Shown in pieces: positions 8,321 through 17,476 of a stretch of 38,474 nt of DNA. Under the pieces are notes generated by a model. That model searched no databases. It worked only from the letters and a program-made list of their open reading frames with translations, and was not told the DNA's origin. Numbering within the stretch: position 1 is the first letter of the stretch; each line of letters starts with the position of its first letter. The DNA is from Planctomycetia bacterium (GTDB lineage: Bacteria; Planctomycetota; Planctomycetia; Pirellulales; JACPPG01), in the NCBI GenBank assembly GCA_016191115.1, contig JACPPG010000022.1:1-38474 (forward strand), read 5' to 3'. Made by a program: the position numbers and the translations under genes.

Positions 8321-9745
8321 TCACGCCTTCGGCTCCGTCATCCCCCACGGGTCGAGCGCCTTAGCAAGCGTCTCTTCGGGCAGGATGCGTTTTTCCAGGG
8401 CAAGCTCGCGGATCGTCTTGCCGGAGCGCATGGCTTCCTTTGCCAGCTTCGCCGATTCGTCGTAGCCGATGTAGGGGATCAGGCTCGTGACCATCGCCAG
8501 GCTCCCCTCGACGCTCGCCTCGCACGCCTCAGGGTTGGGTTCCATTTCCTCGGCGCAGAACTCGACGAAGGCGTTCGTGACGCCGGCCAGGATCGCGATG
8601 CTCTCTAGCGTCGTCTGCCCCATGACCGGCATCATGATGTTCAACTGGAACTGCCCGCCCGCCGCGCCGCTAACGAGAATCGTCTGGTCGTTCCCCATCA
8701 CCCGCGCCGCCACCTGCATCATGCTCTCGCACATCACAGGGTTGACCTTACCGGGCATGATCGAGCTGCCGGGCTGCCGGTCGGGAAGCTTGATCTCGTT
8801 AAACGCGCACCGCGGGCCGGACGCCAGCCAGCGGATGTTGTTGGCCACGTTGAAGAGCGTTGAGGCGATCGTCCGCAGCTCGCCGTGGCATTCGACCAGC
8901 CCGTCGCGCTGGGCGTTGGCCTCGAAGTGGTTGGCCGCCTCGACGAACGGGATGCCGGATTCCTTCACCAGGGCCTCGGCGACGCGGCGGCCGAACTCGG
9001 GGTGCGTGTTGATGCCCGCCCCCACCGCGGTGCCGCCGGCCGGCAGCTCGAGCACGGCCTTTTGGGCCCTGCGCGCCCGCTCGACGGACAGTTCCAACTG
9101 CCGGGCAAAGCCGCTCATTTCCTGGCCCAGCCGCAGGGGCGTAGCGTCGGCCAGGTGCGTGCGGCCGATCTTGATGATCTTGTCCCACTCATCAGCCTTG
9201 CGGGCAAGCACAGTCCGCAGCCGGTCGAGGGCCGGCACCAGCCGCCGCTCGATCCCCATCGCCACGGCCACGTGAATGGCCGTGGGGAACATGTCGTTCG
9301 TGCTCTGCCCCATGTTGACGTGGTCGTTGGGGTGGATCGGCTTGTCGGCGGCAAAGCGATCGCCGCCCGTTAGCTCGATGGCCCGGTTGCCGACGACTTC
9401 GTTGGCGTTCATGTTGCTCGACGTGCCCGACCCGGTCTGAAAGACGTCGATCGGGAACTCGGCGTCGAAGCGTCCGTCGGCCACTTCGCGGCAGGCTTGA
9501 AGCAGCGCCTTCACCTGGGCCTCGTTGAGCGGATTCTTGCCCGAGCCGGTTAGCTTGCCCAAGTCGCGATTCACGTTCGCGGCGGCCAGCTTCACCAGGC
9601 CCAGCGCGTGGATGAGCGCCGGCGCGAGCGGCCAGCCCGACACGGGGAAGTTCTCCACGGCCCGCTGCGTCTGCGCGCCGTAGTAGGCCTTGGCGGGAAC
9701 GCGGACCTCGCCCATCGAGTCGCGCTCGATACGAAACTCGGACAT
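8321..9745 (-). CDS. fumC: Class II fumarate hydratase
   Basis: Hydrates fumarate to L-malate in the citric acid cycle. It is a cytosolic, iron-independent homotetramer. The 474-residue protein matches the usual length (about 460-470). Visible signatures are the N-terminal RIERDSMGEVRVPA and YYGAQTQRA, the substrate-site QTGSGTSSNMNANEV, GRTHLADATPLRLGQE with its conserved His, and the fumarase/aspartase signature GSSIMPGKVNPV with the catalytic Ser loop. The start is ATG 9745, right at the canonical N-terminus. The DCC-family gene upstream on the same strand ends 9 bp away, so the two may be co-transcribed. The stop lies in a G/C-rich hairpin-like stretch at 8297-8322. Confidence 0.97.
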   Translation of the reverse strand: MSEFRIERDSMGEVRVPAKAYYGAQTQRAVENFPVSGWPLAPALIHALGLVKLAAANVNRDLGKLTGSGKNPLNEAQVKALLQACREVADGRFDAEFPIDVFQTGSGTSSNMNANEVVGNRAIELTGGDRFAADKPIHPNDHVNMGQSTNDMFPTAIHVAVAMGIERRLVPALDRLRTVLARKADEWDKIIKIGRTHLADATPLRLGQEMSGFARQLELSVERARRAQKAVLELPAGGTAVGAGINTHPEFGRRVAEALVKESGIPFVEAANHFEANAQRDGLVECHGELRTIASTLFNVANNIRWLASGPRCAFNEIKLPDRQPGSSIMPGKVNPVMCESMMQVAARVMGNDQTILVSGAAGGQFQLNIMMPVMGQTTLESIAILAGVTNAFVEFCAEEMEPNPEACEASVEGSLAMVTSLIPYIGYDESAKLAKEAMRSGKTIRELALEKRILPEETLAKALDPWGMTEPKA

Positions 9746-9754
9746 GCTCCCTCC

Positions 9755-10198
9755 TCACTGGTGCAGGCGGCAACTTCCGTTGTCACAGGACTCAAGACGC
9801 CCGAACCGGTATCGCCGGTTGGCCACTTGCCGGTACAAGAACCGCCACAGCGGCATTGTGCCCGGCAGGTGCAAAAGCGGCGCGAGCCACCACAGCCGCG
9901 GCAGCCTTCGCGAGAGATACCGCACCGCGGCGGCGCCGCCATGCCGGCGCCCCTGCGAATCGACCACGTACATTTCGCGCATCAAGTCATCGTGCGAGAG
10001 GTCCGGGTAGCGGCGGGCGACTTCTGGATCGTGCAACGACAAGTATGCCAGGCGGCCGCCGGCGAACCACCGCTCCAACTGGCGAATCTGACCGGTGCAG
10101 ATGCGGCAATGCCCGTCGAAGATCACGACGTCGGCGCGCGCGCGCTCCTCGGGCGGCGGAAACTCGCGGGCGGCGGTGGGGGCAGGGGTGGTTACCAT
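9755..10198 (-). CDS. DCC family (DUF393) thiol-disulfide oxidoreductase-like protein
   Basis: A 147-residue protein with the DCC signature DVVIFDGHCRICTGQI near its N-terminus, where the D-G-x-C-x-x-C core gives the family its name. It continues with LSLHDPEVARRYPDLS and the YVVDSQGRRHGGAAAV segment, both typical of DUF393. Family members are predicted thioredoxin-fold proteins of unknown substrate. I chose ATG 10198; a GTG at 10204 would add two residues, and neither has a strong Shine-Dalgarno. It sits 9 bp upstream of fumC on the same strand. The C-terminus has a short Cys pair (SCDNGSC) outside the family core. Confidence 0.85.
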   Translation of the reverse strand: MVTTPAPTAAREFPPPEERARADVVIFDGHCRICTGQIRQLERWFAGGRLAYLSLHDPEVARRYPDLSHDDLMREMYVVDSQGRRHGGAAAVRYLSRRLPRLWWLAPLLHLPGTMPLWRFLYRQVANRRYRFGRLESCDNGSCRLHQ

Positions 10199-10286
10199 CG
10201 GCACATCCGGTGCTGCCGGTGTTGCTTGAAACTGGGGAGGGCGATTTCAGGCTGCTGTCCAAGGAAGTATACCGCTTCGCCGGGAA

Positions 10287-10388
10287 GGCGGGAAAATGGG
10301 ACTGGCTCCGAGCACGTTGACATAGGGGCCGCTCGGCGAGCCATGCGTCTCGGTGCCTGTCCCACTTTCCCGCCGGTGCGCTTCAATC
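10287..10388 (-). mobile_element. MITE-like element, copy 2 (core only, diverged)
   Basis: GGCGGGAAAATGGGACTGGC at 10287 and the matching arm GGTGCCTGTCCCACTTTCCC keep the palindromic arms. The centre is unrelated to the other copies, and the CAGGGCC ends have been lost. It lies in the 354-bp spacer between the divergent DCC gene and the coiled-coil gene. Apart from this repeat I see no gene there. Confidence 0.7.
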
Positions 10389-10552
10389 CGGCGAAATCGG
10401 CAAAAGGGCCTGCAAACCGAGACAGTTTCACTGGATTGCCGGCCGCGAGAATCCTATGATGAAGGCGCGATTTCCTCGGTTGATAGTGGCGTTGGGCGGG
10501 CCCAATGGCCCGGCGGATTCTTCCCGTCAAACCGCTTTTGGGAGAGGCGACC

Positions 10553-12205
10553 ATGGAGAAGCTCAAGCAACAGGTGCGTATTGCGCGCCGCCGCATGGCC
10601 GTGCAGCGATTCCTGCGGACGTTGCCCTGGTGCTGGTTCGGGACGCTATTGGTCGCCGCGATCCTCATCGCCATCGACAAGTACTACCCGCTGGGCCTGA
10701 AGGTCTGGGCGTGGCCGGCCATGGCGGCCGCGGCCGGTGTCGTGCTGGCCGGTGGTTGGGTCTGGCTGCATCGCCGCTCGGAGCTTGACGCGGCGTTGGA
10801 AATCGACCTCCGCTTCGGCCTTCGCGAGCGCGTCTCGAGCGCCTACGCGCTATCGGACAAAGAACGCGAAAGCCCGGTCGGCCGGGCCTTGATCGAGGAC
10901 GCCAGCCGCCGGGTCGACGGTCTGGACGTGGCTGAGGGCTTTCATTTGTCGCTCAGCCGCTGGGCGCTTGCGCCCGCCGTGCCGGCCATCGCGGCGTTCC
11001 TGATTGCCGTGTTCCTCAATCCGGCCAGCGAAACGGCAACGGCCGTCGCCGACACAACGCAACAGAAGCAGATCAAGACAAGCTCCGAGATCCTGGAGCG
11101 CAAACTGGCCGAACGGGCCCAGGAAGCCCGCGAGCAAGGGCTCAAGGACCTGGAAGGTCTCTTGACCAAGGTCGAGCAAGGCACGAAGCAACTCGCCAAG
11201 CATGAAGAGAATAGCCGCGAGGCGCTGGTGAAGATGAACGACCTGGCTAAGGAACTGGCGCAGCGCCGCGAGGAGCTTCGCGGCGGCGACCGATTGAAGG
11301 ACCAGCTCGACCAGTTGAAGAATCTGGCCAAAGGTCCGGCCGACAAGATGGCCGACGCGCTCAAGAACGGCGATCTGAAAGCAGCCGCCAAGGAGCTCAA
11401 GGCCCTCAAGGATCAACTCGAGAACAATAAGCTCGACGAGAACGCTAAGGCCGAGCTCGCCAAGCAGCTCGAGCAGATGGAGGAAAAACTCCGCGGCATG
11501 GCCGAGCGGCACCGCAAGCTCGAGGACGAGCTCAAGTCGCAGATCGCCCAGAAGCGGGCCGCCGGCCAGTCCAAAGAGGCCGACGAACTGGAAAAGCAGC
11601 TCGCCAAGCTGGCGAAACAGGCGCCACAGATGGAGCAACTGGAGCGGATGGCGCAGAAGCTGGGCCAGTGCGCCCAATGTGCGAAGGCGGGCGACGGCAA
11701 GGGGGCCGCGCAGGCCCTGGCGCAACTGGAGAGTCAGTTGGATGACCTCAAGCAGCAATTGGCCGAATCGGAACTCTTGGACGAGGCCCTCGAGCAACTG
11801 GCCGACGCCAAGGAATCGATGATGTGCAAGCAGTGCAACGGCCAGGGATGCGAAGCATGCCGCGGACGTTTTGGCGATCGCTTCGGAAACGGTCTGGGGC
11901 GCGGGCAAGGACAGGGAGACCGGCCCGAGGAGGAGACACCCACCGGTTTCTACGACACCAAGGTGAAGCAGCAGACAGGCCGGGGCGCCGCCACCGTCGT
12001 CGGCCAGGTCGAGGGGCCGAACGTCCAAGGCCGCGTCGAGCAAGAGATCCAGACGCAGTTCCAGGCCGTCAAAGGCCGTGCCGCCGATCCGCTGGCCGAC
12101 ACCAAGCTGCCGCGCGGCTACCGCGAGCACGCCCGCAAGTATTTCGACACGCTCCGCGAGGGGGAACAGCCGGCGACCGCGGGCGCTGAAAAGGCCAAGC
12201 CGTAG
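10553..12205 (+). CDS. Membrane-anchored coiled-coil protein with cysteine-rich motif
   Basis: I do not recognise a named family. The 550-residue protein has three parts. An N-terminal part carries two hydrophobic segments (around FGTLLVAAILIAI and WPAMAAAAGVVLAGG) and a third near 150 (WALAPAVPAIAAFLIAVFL). A long, highly charged Lys/Glu/Leu coiled coil covers roughly residues 180-400. A Cys-rich patch follows, with CAQC and then CKQCNGQGCEAC, which resembles the CxxCxGxGC repeats of the DnaJ zinc finger. A Gly/Gln-rich tail ends the protein. The ATG at 10553 follows GGGAGAGG at good spacing; an in-frame ATG 48 bp upstream has none. The protein is probably anchored in the inner membrane with a metal-binding soluble part. 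I make no functional assignment. Confidence 0.8.
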   Translation: MEKLKQQVRIARRRMAVQRFLRTLPWCWFGTLLVAAILIAIDKYYPLGLKVWAWPAMAAAAGVVLAGGWVWLHRRSELDAALEIDLRFGLRERVSSAYALSDKERESPVGRALIEDASRRVDGLDVAEGFHLSLSRWALAPAVPAIAAFLIAVFLNPASETATAVADTTQQKQIKTSSEILERKLAERAQEAREQGLKDLEGLLTKVEQGTKQLAKHEENSREALVKMNDLAKELAQRREELRGGDRLKDQLDQLKNLAKGPADKMADALKNGDLKAAAKELKALKDQLENNKLDENAKAELAKQLEQMEEKLRGMAERHRKLEDELKSQIAQKRAAGQSKEADELEKQLAKLAKQAPQMEQLERMAQKLGQCAQCAKAGDGKGAAQALAQLESQLDDLKQQLAESELLDEALEQLADAKESMMCKQCNGQGCEACRGRFGDRFGNGLGRGQGQGDRPEEETPTGFYDTKVKQQTGRGAATVVGQVEGPNVQGRVEQEIQTQFQAVKGRAADPLADTKLPRGYREHARKYFDTLREGEQPATAGAEKAKP

Positions 12206-12408
12206 TCGCCCCCGCGGCGTCGGCCGCGGTGGCGATTAAGGAATGCCGGCCGTTCCCAGCAAGCATTTCGCCTCGTATTGTAGAATTAAGCGAACCACGG
12301 CGCGATTCCGTGCCGTGCACGTCCGCGCGGCGAAGCTCGTGCGTTTCGTGATCGCGGCCCGCACGGTCGGGCTTGCCCAGGGTCTATTCTCGATTCTCCT
12401 TCGTGCGC

Positions 12409-13512
12409 ATGCTCTCGGTCGTTCTTGTAGTGCTGTCGTGTACTCCGGCGCTGGCCTGGGCCGCTCCCGGTACTCAGGTCGTGGAAGAGCGATACGACTC
12501 GGGCGCGCTCAACGTCAAGCGCGAGGTCAAGAAGAACGCCCGCGGCCAGTTGGTCGACCATGGCACGACGGAGACGTACTACGAAAAGGGGCCGCTTGCC
12601 AGCCGCTATCAGTACCGCGACGGTTTCACCGAGGGCCCTTGGACAGAGTGGTACGAATCCGGAAAGAAGAAGGCCGAAGGAACACACCGCCACGGCGAGC
12701 CGGACGGGCTGGAGATCCGTTACGATCAGAGCGGCGCAAAGAAGAAGGAGATCACGTACCGCGCCGGCGAGCGGTACGGCCCCACCGTCACCTACTACGC
12801 CAGCGGGCAGAAGGAGGCCGAAGACCATTTCAACGCCGACGACCTGCACGGAACCCGCAGCCGCTGGTATGCCGACGGCAAGCCACGACTGGTCACCGAA
12901 TACGCGCACGGCACCAAGGAGGGCAAGGACATGGCCTGGTATCGCAACGGCCAATTGTCGCTGGAAGCGACATACAAGGATGGCAACAAGGAGGGTTTGT
13001 ACAAGGAATGGTTCGCGGACGGACAGCCGAGGATCGAGCGAACGTACAAGGAGGGTCGCCTCGACGGCCCCTACACGGAGTGGCACCCGGACGGCACCGT
13101 CAAGGTGCAGGCCGAGTACGAAGACGGCACGCCCATCAACACGTGGCGCGAATGGTGGCCGAAGGAGAACGACCATCATCCGTCGGTCGAAGCCGAGTAT
13201 GAAGACGGCAAGCCGATCAACGTCCAGCGGACCTGGCACCGCAACGGGAACATGGAATCAGAAACGCATCTCGACGAAGGAAAGCGTCAGGGCATGTTCA
13301 CGCTGTGGCACGCCAACGGCCAAAAGAAATCGGAGGGGCTCTACGACAACAACGCCCCCAACGGCCGCGTCATCACCTGGTACGATTCGGGGGCGCCGAA
13401 GACGCTGAAGGAGTTCATCATGGGGACGCCCCACGGACTATGGGTCGAATGGAGTGAATCGGGCGAAGTAAGATCGCACAAGCAATACCAGCACGGAACG
13501 GAAGTGGACTAG
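12409..13512 (+). CDS. Secreted YwqK/MORN-like repeat protein
   Basis: A 367-residue secreted protein with a signal peptide (MLSVVLVVLSCTPALAWA). It is followed by about a dozen repeats of 22-25 residues with the pattern G-x-W-x-E-W-Y-x-S/N-G-x-x-x-x-x-x-Y-K-x-G, for example GPWTEWYESGKKKAEGTH and GLYKEWFADGQPRIERTY. This is the toxin_YwqK/MORN_2-like repeat, which forms an elongated beta-hairpin stack; the role in planctomycetes is unknown. I chose ATG 12409 because it starts directly at the signal peptide. Longer frames from TTG 12373 or GTG 12403 add residues before it. No clear partner is adjacent. The 203-bp spacer upstream shows no other feature. Confidence 0.85.
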   Translation: MLSVVLVVLSCTPALAWAAPGTQVVEERYDSGALNVKREVKKNARGQLVDHGTTETYYEKGPLASRYQYRDGFTEGPWTEWYESGKKKAEGTHRHGEPDGLEIRYDQSGAKKKEITYRAGERYGPTVTYYASGQKEAEDHFNADDLHGTRSRWYADGKPRLVTEYAHGTKEGKDMAWYRNGQLSLEATYKDGNKEGLYKEWFADGQPRIERTYKEGRLDGPYTEWHPDGTVKVQAEYEDGTPINTWREWWPKENDHHPSVEAEYEDGKPINVQRTWHRNGNMESETHLDEGKRQGMFTLWHANGQKKSEGLYDNNAPNGRVITWYDSGAPKTLKEFIMGTPHGLWVEWSESGEVRSHKQYQHGTEVD

Positions 13513-13560
13513 GGCGCGGAACGCCTCGGCTCCGGACGGTTGCTCGTCACCGATTGCTGC

Positions 13561-13809
13561 TCAACCCTTCACGCGCTGCGGGATCGTGAATGAGTAGAGC
13601 ATCGTCACCGCGCCGGCCGAGAGCAGGCTCCACGGGGCCCAGTCGGGCGGGTTGACGTCGCGGCTGCCGCCGCGGGCGGAATCGCCGCCGGCCAGCAGGT
13701 TCGACGCGGAGCTATAGCGTGCGGCTAGAATAAAGTCGTCCACTACCAGGCATTCCAGCCCCAACAAGAGGACGCTAACGCCGCAGGCCAAGAAGAACGA
13801 TCGCCACAT
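13561..13809 (-). CDS. Small two-helix membrane protein
   Basis: 82 residues with one hydrophobic segment at the N-terminus (FFLACGVSVLLLGLECLVV) and one near the C-terminus (APWSLLSAGAVTMLYSFTI), separated by a soluble Gly/Ser/Asp-rich linker. The composition and the conserved-looking PPDWAPWSLLSAGAV stretch suggest a real, lineage-restricted membrane protein, but I know no function. It is convergent with the YwqK-like gene (48 bp between stops). The start is ATG 13809. Confidence 0.65.
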   Translation of the reverse strand: MWRSFFLACGVSVLLLGLECLVVDDFILAARYSSASNLLAGGDSARGGSRDVNPPDWAPWSLLSAGAVTMLYSFTIPQRVKG

Positions 13810-14123
13810 CGCTCGGGTTTCCGTTACTGCCGTCGTGTGCGAGAGCTGCCCCGCTAGCCATCATCGACTTCCGGCTCGATGGGTCTGTAGCGGACGGTCC
13901 TGGCCCCGCGCGGCCCCACCAACGCCGGCGCCGGCCGTTAGGGTCGTGCCGGCCATGCGCGTCGTGCGGCCTGGCCCGGCCCCGGCCGGGCCGAAAGGGG
14001 CGGGCGCGGTTCGGGTGCCGTTTGCGCGGGTCGTAATGGCGCCGGCCCTTTGCTACGATCAAGGCCTGCGCCGCTGACCCCGGCGCGATGAGCGCATTTC
14101 ACGACAGACGGATATTGCTCGAC
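13810..14123. other. GC-rich spacer before the SEC-C-like gene
   Basis: About 310 bp of very GC-rich DNA with no gene I can support. It contains a strong palindrome, GGCCCGGCCCCGGCCGGGCC, near 13972-13991 and other GGCCGG-rich runs. Promoters for the genes on either side should be here but are not recognisable. Confidence 0.4.
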
Positions 14124-16238
14124 ATGGCGATTGATCCCTATGCCCCCTGCCCGGCCGGGACTGGCAAGAAACTGAAGTTCTGCTGTTCCGACCTGATCGG
14201 CGAGCTGGAAACGATCCAGCGGATGCTCGACGGCGAGCAGCGGCTGGCCTGCCTGGAGCACATCGACAAGCTTCAAACGCGCTTTCCCGGCCGCGCTTGT
14301 CTGTTGACGACCAAGGCCATGCTGCTCTCGGCCCTCGGCCGCCGGGATGAGGCCACACAAGTGGTGGAAAGCGTCCTGGCGCAGTCGCCGGCGAATCCCG
14401 TCGCCTTGGGGGAATCGGCCCTCCTGACGCTCGGGGAAGGGAAAGTGGAGCAGGCCGTCGAGACGTTGCAGCAGGCGCTCGCCGCCAGCACGTCTCCCAT
14501 CCCCTCGATCGTCGTGAACGTGCTCGCGAGCGTGGCGGAGATGCTGCTCCTGACGGGCCACGGGGCCGCGGCCCTGGGCCACATCCTTCTCTTGTTGCGG
14601 TATGTGCCGAAGGACGAGCACGCCATGGCCATGCTCGTCGAGTTGAACGGGTCGCCGCGCGTGCCCTTGCTCCTGAAGGACGATACGGAGCTGCTGCCGG
14701 CGCCCGACGGCGTGCCGTGGCGCGCGTCGTTCGACGCGGCCCTCGAGCCGGCCCGGCGCGGCGCATGGCGACTGGCCGCCGACAAACTGGCAGCACTCGC
14801 GCAGACCGCGACCGACGCACGGGCCGTTTGGCACAATCTCGCGCGGCTGCGGATGTGGATCGCGGATGACAAGGGCGCCGTGGCCGCGCTGCGGCGGCTG
14901 GCGGCCCTCGACCTGCGGGATGATGCCAAGGTCGAGGCCGAAGCGCTCGCGCAGGTGCTGGATGCCGACGCCGGGGATCCGCGCGTCGACATTGTTGCCA
15001 TCACCTATCCAGTGACGGACGCGGAGCAACTGGCCGAGAAGCTTACTGATCGCCGCGTCGTGCGGATGCCGGCGCCGCCGGATGAAACCGGCGACGCAAA
15101 CGACCTGCCGCCGCGGCACGTCTTCATGCTGCTCGATCGGCCGGCGCCGCGAACCGGCGTTGGGTTGGCGCGCGAAGCCGTGCCCAACGTGCTCGGGCAG
15201 CTCTTTGTTTTTGGTCGCCAGACCGACCGCGAAGCGCGTTTGGAAGTCGAGCTCGACCGTCCGAATCTGCCGGCTGTACAGGCGGCCTTGTCGGAGCTGT
15301 GCGGACCGCTCCTGGGGTCGCCCGAGCCGGAAGTGATTCGCGGCGCGATTCCCGTGAGTCAGCGCGCCCTGAGCTGGGCGTGGCGGCTGCCGGAGGATAC
15401 GCCGGTGGATGAAGTGCACCGGCTGCTGGTCGAGCAGCGGCGCTACGCGGTGCTCAAGGAGTGGACCAATACGCCCTTGGCGGTTCTCGAAGGGCAGACT
15501 CCGCGCGCCGCGGCCGCCGGCGAACGGCTGCGGATTCGCCTGCTGGCGGCCATCCTGGCCTTGGAGCTGGCATTTCAAGAGCCGTCGGCCTCGGGCGTGT
15601 TCCACGAACTGCGCGGCGAGCTCGGCTTGCCGCAGCCGCCCGAAATCGATCCCACCGGACTTGACGTCAACCTCGTGCCGCTCGCGCGATTGCACCGGCT
15701 GGACCTCGGCAAGCTGGATGACTCATCGCTAGTGCTCGTATACCGCCGGGCCGTGCTCACGCGGGCGCGGGCGGCGGCCCGCAAGTGTGCCCTGGCGATG
15801 GTGTCGCGCGAGAGCCTGAAGCCGAAGCTGAGCGTCGCCCAGTTGTACGGCATGCTGGCCGACATGGAGGACGACACCAGCCAGGCGATCAAGTACGTGA
15901 ACCTGGCGCGGCAGGCGGCCGAGGCGGCCGGTGAATCGACAGCCAACTGGGACTTGCAGGAGTTGGCCTTGCGGCTGGACCGTGGCGAGCCGAGCGAGTT
16001 CGGTCAACTGTTGGCGCACATCCAAATGGAGCACATTCGCGAGCCCGGCGTGGCCCGAGCCCTGACGCAGCTATTGGTCGAGGCCGGCTTGATCACGCCC
16101 GATGGCCGCCCGGCCGTGCCGCTGGAGAGCGCCGCAGCCGCGGCCCAGGGCGCCGCGCCCGAGCCGGGGAAGATCTGGACGCCCGAGAGCGAGACGCCCG
16201 GCAAGAAGTCGGCCCTGTGGATTCCCGGCACGGATTGA
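14124..16238 (+). CDS. SEC-C-like motif protein with TPR-like helical repeats
   Basis: A 704-residue protein that opens with IDPYAPCPAGTGKKLKFCC. This resembles the SEC-C zinc motif (CPCGSGKKxKxCC) seen at the end of SecA, but the second cysteine is Ala, leaving three of the four usual ligands. Residues about 25-230 are alpha-helical and TPR-like (repeated A-L/A-G-R-x-D/E-A patterns). The rest is helical with no domain I recognise. I chose ATG 14124, which puts the motif at the very N-terminus; an ATG at 14088 would add 12 residues. The gene ends 6 bp before ribD, so the two are probably co-transcribed. The function is unknown, perhaps protein-protein interaction. Confidence 0.75.
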   Translation: MAIDPYAPCPAGTGKKLKFCCSDLIGELETIQRMLDGEQRLACLEHIDKLQTRFPGRACLLTTKAMLLSALGRRDEATQVVESVLAQSPANPVALGESALLTLGEGKVEQAVETLQQALAASTSPIPSIVVNVLASVAEMLLLTGHGAAALGHILLLLRYVPKDEHAMAMLVELNGSPRVPLLLKDDTELLPAPDGVPWRASFDAALEPARRGAWRLAADKLAALAQTATDARAVWHNLARLRMWIADDKGAVAALRRLAALDLRDDAKVEAEALAQVLDADAGDPRVDIVAITYPVTDAEQLAEKLTDRRVVRMPAPPDETGDANDLPPRHVFMLLDRPAPRTGVGLAREAVPNVLGQLFVFGRQTDREARLEVELDRPNLPAVQAALSELCGPLLGSPEPEVIRGAIPVSQRALSWAWRLPEDTPVDEVHRLLVEQRRYAVLKEWTNTPLAVLEGQTPRAAAAGERLRIRLLAAILALELAFQEPSASGVFHELRGELGLPQPPEIDPTGLDVNLVPLARLHRLDLGKLDDSSLVLVYRRAVLTRARAAARKCALAMVSRESLKPKLSVAQLYGMLADMEDDTSQAIKYVNLARQAAEAAGESTANWDLQELALRLDRGEPSEFGQLLAHIQMEHIREPGVARALTQLLVEAGLITPDGRPAVPLESAAAAAQGAAPEPGKIWTPESETPGKKSALWIPGTD

Positions 16239-16244
16239 TGCGTC

Positions 16245-17384
16245 ATGCCCCCTGCCGAGCCGGCTGGCGAGAGGTCGCGGGAGTTGGACGCCTGGCACAT
16301 GCGCCGGGCGATCGAGCTTGCGGCGCACGGCCAAGGCGCCGTCGAGCCCAACCCGATGGTGGGCTGCGTCATTGCTCGCGGCGCGGACATCATCGGCGAG
16401 GGATGGCACCGCAAATTCGGCGCACCCCATGCCGAGGTCGAGGCCTTGGCCGTAGCCGGGCGGCGCCGGGCCACGGGCGCGACCCTGTACGTCACGCTCG
16501 AGCCTTGCTGTCACCACGGCAAGACGCCACCTTGCTCGCAGGCCATACTCGACGCGGGCGTTCGGGACGTGGTCGTCGCGCAGCTCGATCCGTTTCCGCA
16601 GGTTAACGGCCAGGGCGTGGCGGCCCTACGGGCCGCCGGAGTCAGGGTCGAAGTGGGCGTGCTCGAGCCGGCGGCGCGGAAGCTCAACGCCCCCTACCTG
16701 AAGCTCGTCACGCAAGGCCGGCCGTGGGTCATCGCCAAATGGGCCATGACGCTCGACGGGCGGATCGCCACGGCGGCGGGCGAGAGCCGGTGGATCTCGA
16801 ACGAGGCCGCGCGGCGCGTCGTCCACCAGTTGCGCGGCCGGATGGACGCGATCGTCGTGGGCCGCGGAACGGCGGCCTCTGACGATCCCCTTTTGACGGC
16901 CCGCCCACCCGGTACGCGCGTGGCGACGCGGATCGTGCTGGATTCAAAAGCCGAGCTGGGCGTCGAGAGCCAGTTGGCGCGGACGGCGCACCAGGTCCCG
17001 GTCATCGTGGCCGCGGGTGCCGGCGCGCCGGCCGGCAACGTCAAGCGGCTTGAAGCGGCCGGGTGCGAGGTGCTCCGCTACGAAGGCGCCACGCACGCCG
17101 AGCGCCTCAATTGGCTGCTGGTCGAGCTAGGCCGGCGGCGGATGACCAACGTGCTGGTCGAGGGGGGCGCGAAGGTACTGGGAACACTGTTCGACGCCGG
17201 CGAAGTCGACGAAGCGCACGTCTTCGTCGCACCCCGGGTATTTGGCGGCGCCGGAGCGATTGCACCCGTTGCCGGAACTGGAATCGCCGACGTAGCCCGT
17301 GCATGGGCGCTCGCCGATCCGCGGATCGAGGTCGTCGAGGGAGACGTCTACATCCACGGCCACGTCGCGCGCGGCGAAGCCTGA
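16245..17384 (+). CDS. ribD: Bifunctional riboflavin deaminase/reductase RibD
   Basis: Performs two steps of riboflavin synthesis: deamination of diaminohydroxyphosphoribosylamino-pyrimidine, then NADPH-dependent reduction of the ribosyl side chain. The N-terminal deaminase domain has the zinc ligands PHAEVEAL and PCCHHGKTPPC. The C-terminal reductase domain has WAMTLDGRIA, SRWISNEAARRVVH, VVGRGTAASDDPLLTAR and VEGGAKVLGTLF. At 379 residues the length is typical. It starts at ATG 16245, 6 bp after the SEC-C-like gene. No other rib gene or FMN riboswitch is visible, so this is an isolated ribD. Confidence 0.96.
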   Translation: MPPAEPAGERSRELDAWHMRRAIELAAHGQGAVEPNPMVGCVIARGADIIGEGWHRKFGAPHAEVEALAVAGRRRATGATLYVTLEPCCHHGKTPPCSQAILDAGVRDVVVAQLDPFPQVNGQGVAALRAAGVRVEVGVLEPAARKLNAPYLKLVTQGRPWVIAKWAMTLDGRIATAAGESRWISNEAARRVVHQLRGRMDAIVVGRGTAASDDPLLTARPPGTRVATRIVLDSKAELGVESQLARTAHQVPVIVAAGAGAPAGNVKRLEAAGCEVLRYEGATHAERLNWLLVELGRRRMTNVLVEGGAKVLGTLFDAGEVDEAHVFVAPRVFGGAGAIAPVAGTGIADVARAWALADPRIEVVEGDVYIHGHVARGEA

Positions 17385-17392
17385 AGAGGAAC

Positions 17393-17430
17393 CACAAAGG
17401 CACCAAGAACACAAAGGCGAACTACGAAGA
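17393..17430. repeat. Word-like spacer repeat (ACCACAAAGGCACCAAGAAC type)
   Basis: Just after the ribD stop the sequence is an A-rich imperfect repeat of CACAAAGGC / CACCAAGAA / CACAAAGGC. I recognise it as a dispersed low-complexity spacer type found in planctomycete and verrucomicrobial genomes. No coding or structured-RNA role is visible. Confidence 0.55.
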
Positions 17431-17476
17431 CCCGAAGGGAGGCACCTACCGTCGTCAAGGCAACGCGTGGATGAAC

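Noticed and set aside
10850..12130. 426-codon antisense frame rich in Leu
   Set aside because: Mirror of the Lys/Glu coiled coil (AAG/GAG antisense to CTT/CTC); the plus-strand protein has the membrane helices, ribosome binding site and Cys motif.
13938..15695. 585-codon antisense frame opposite the SEC-C-like gene
   Set aside because: Basic, Gln/Arg-rich shadow without domain; long antisense frames are expected at this GC content.
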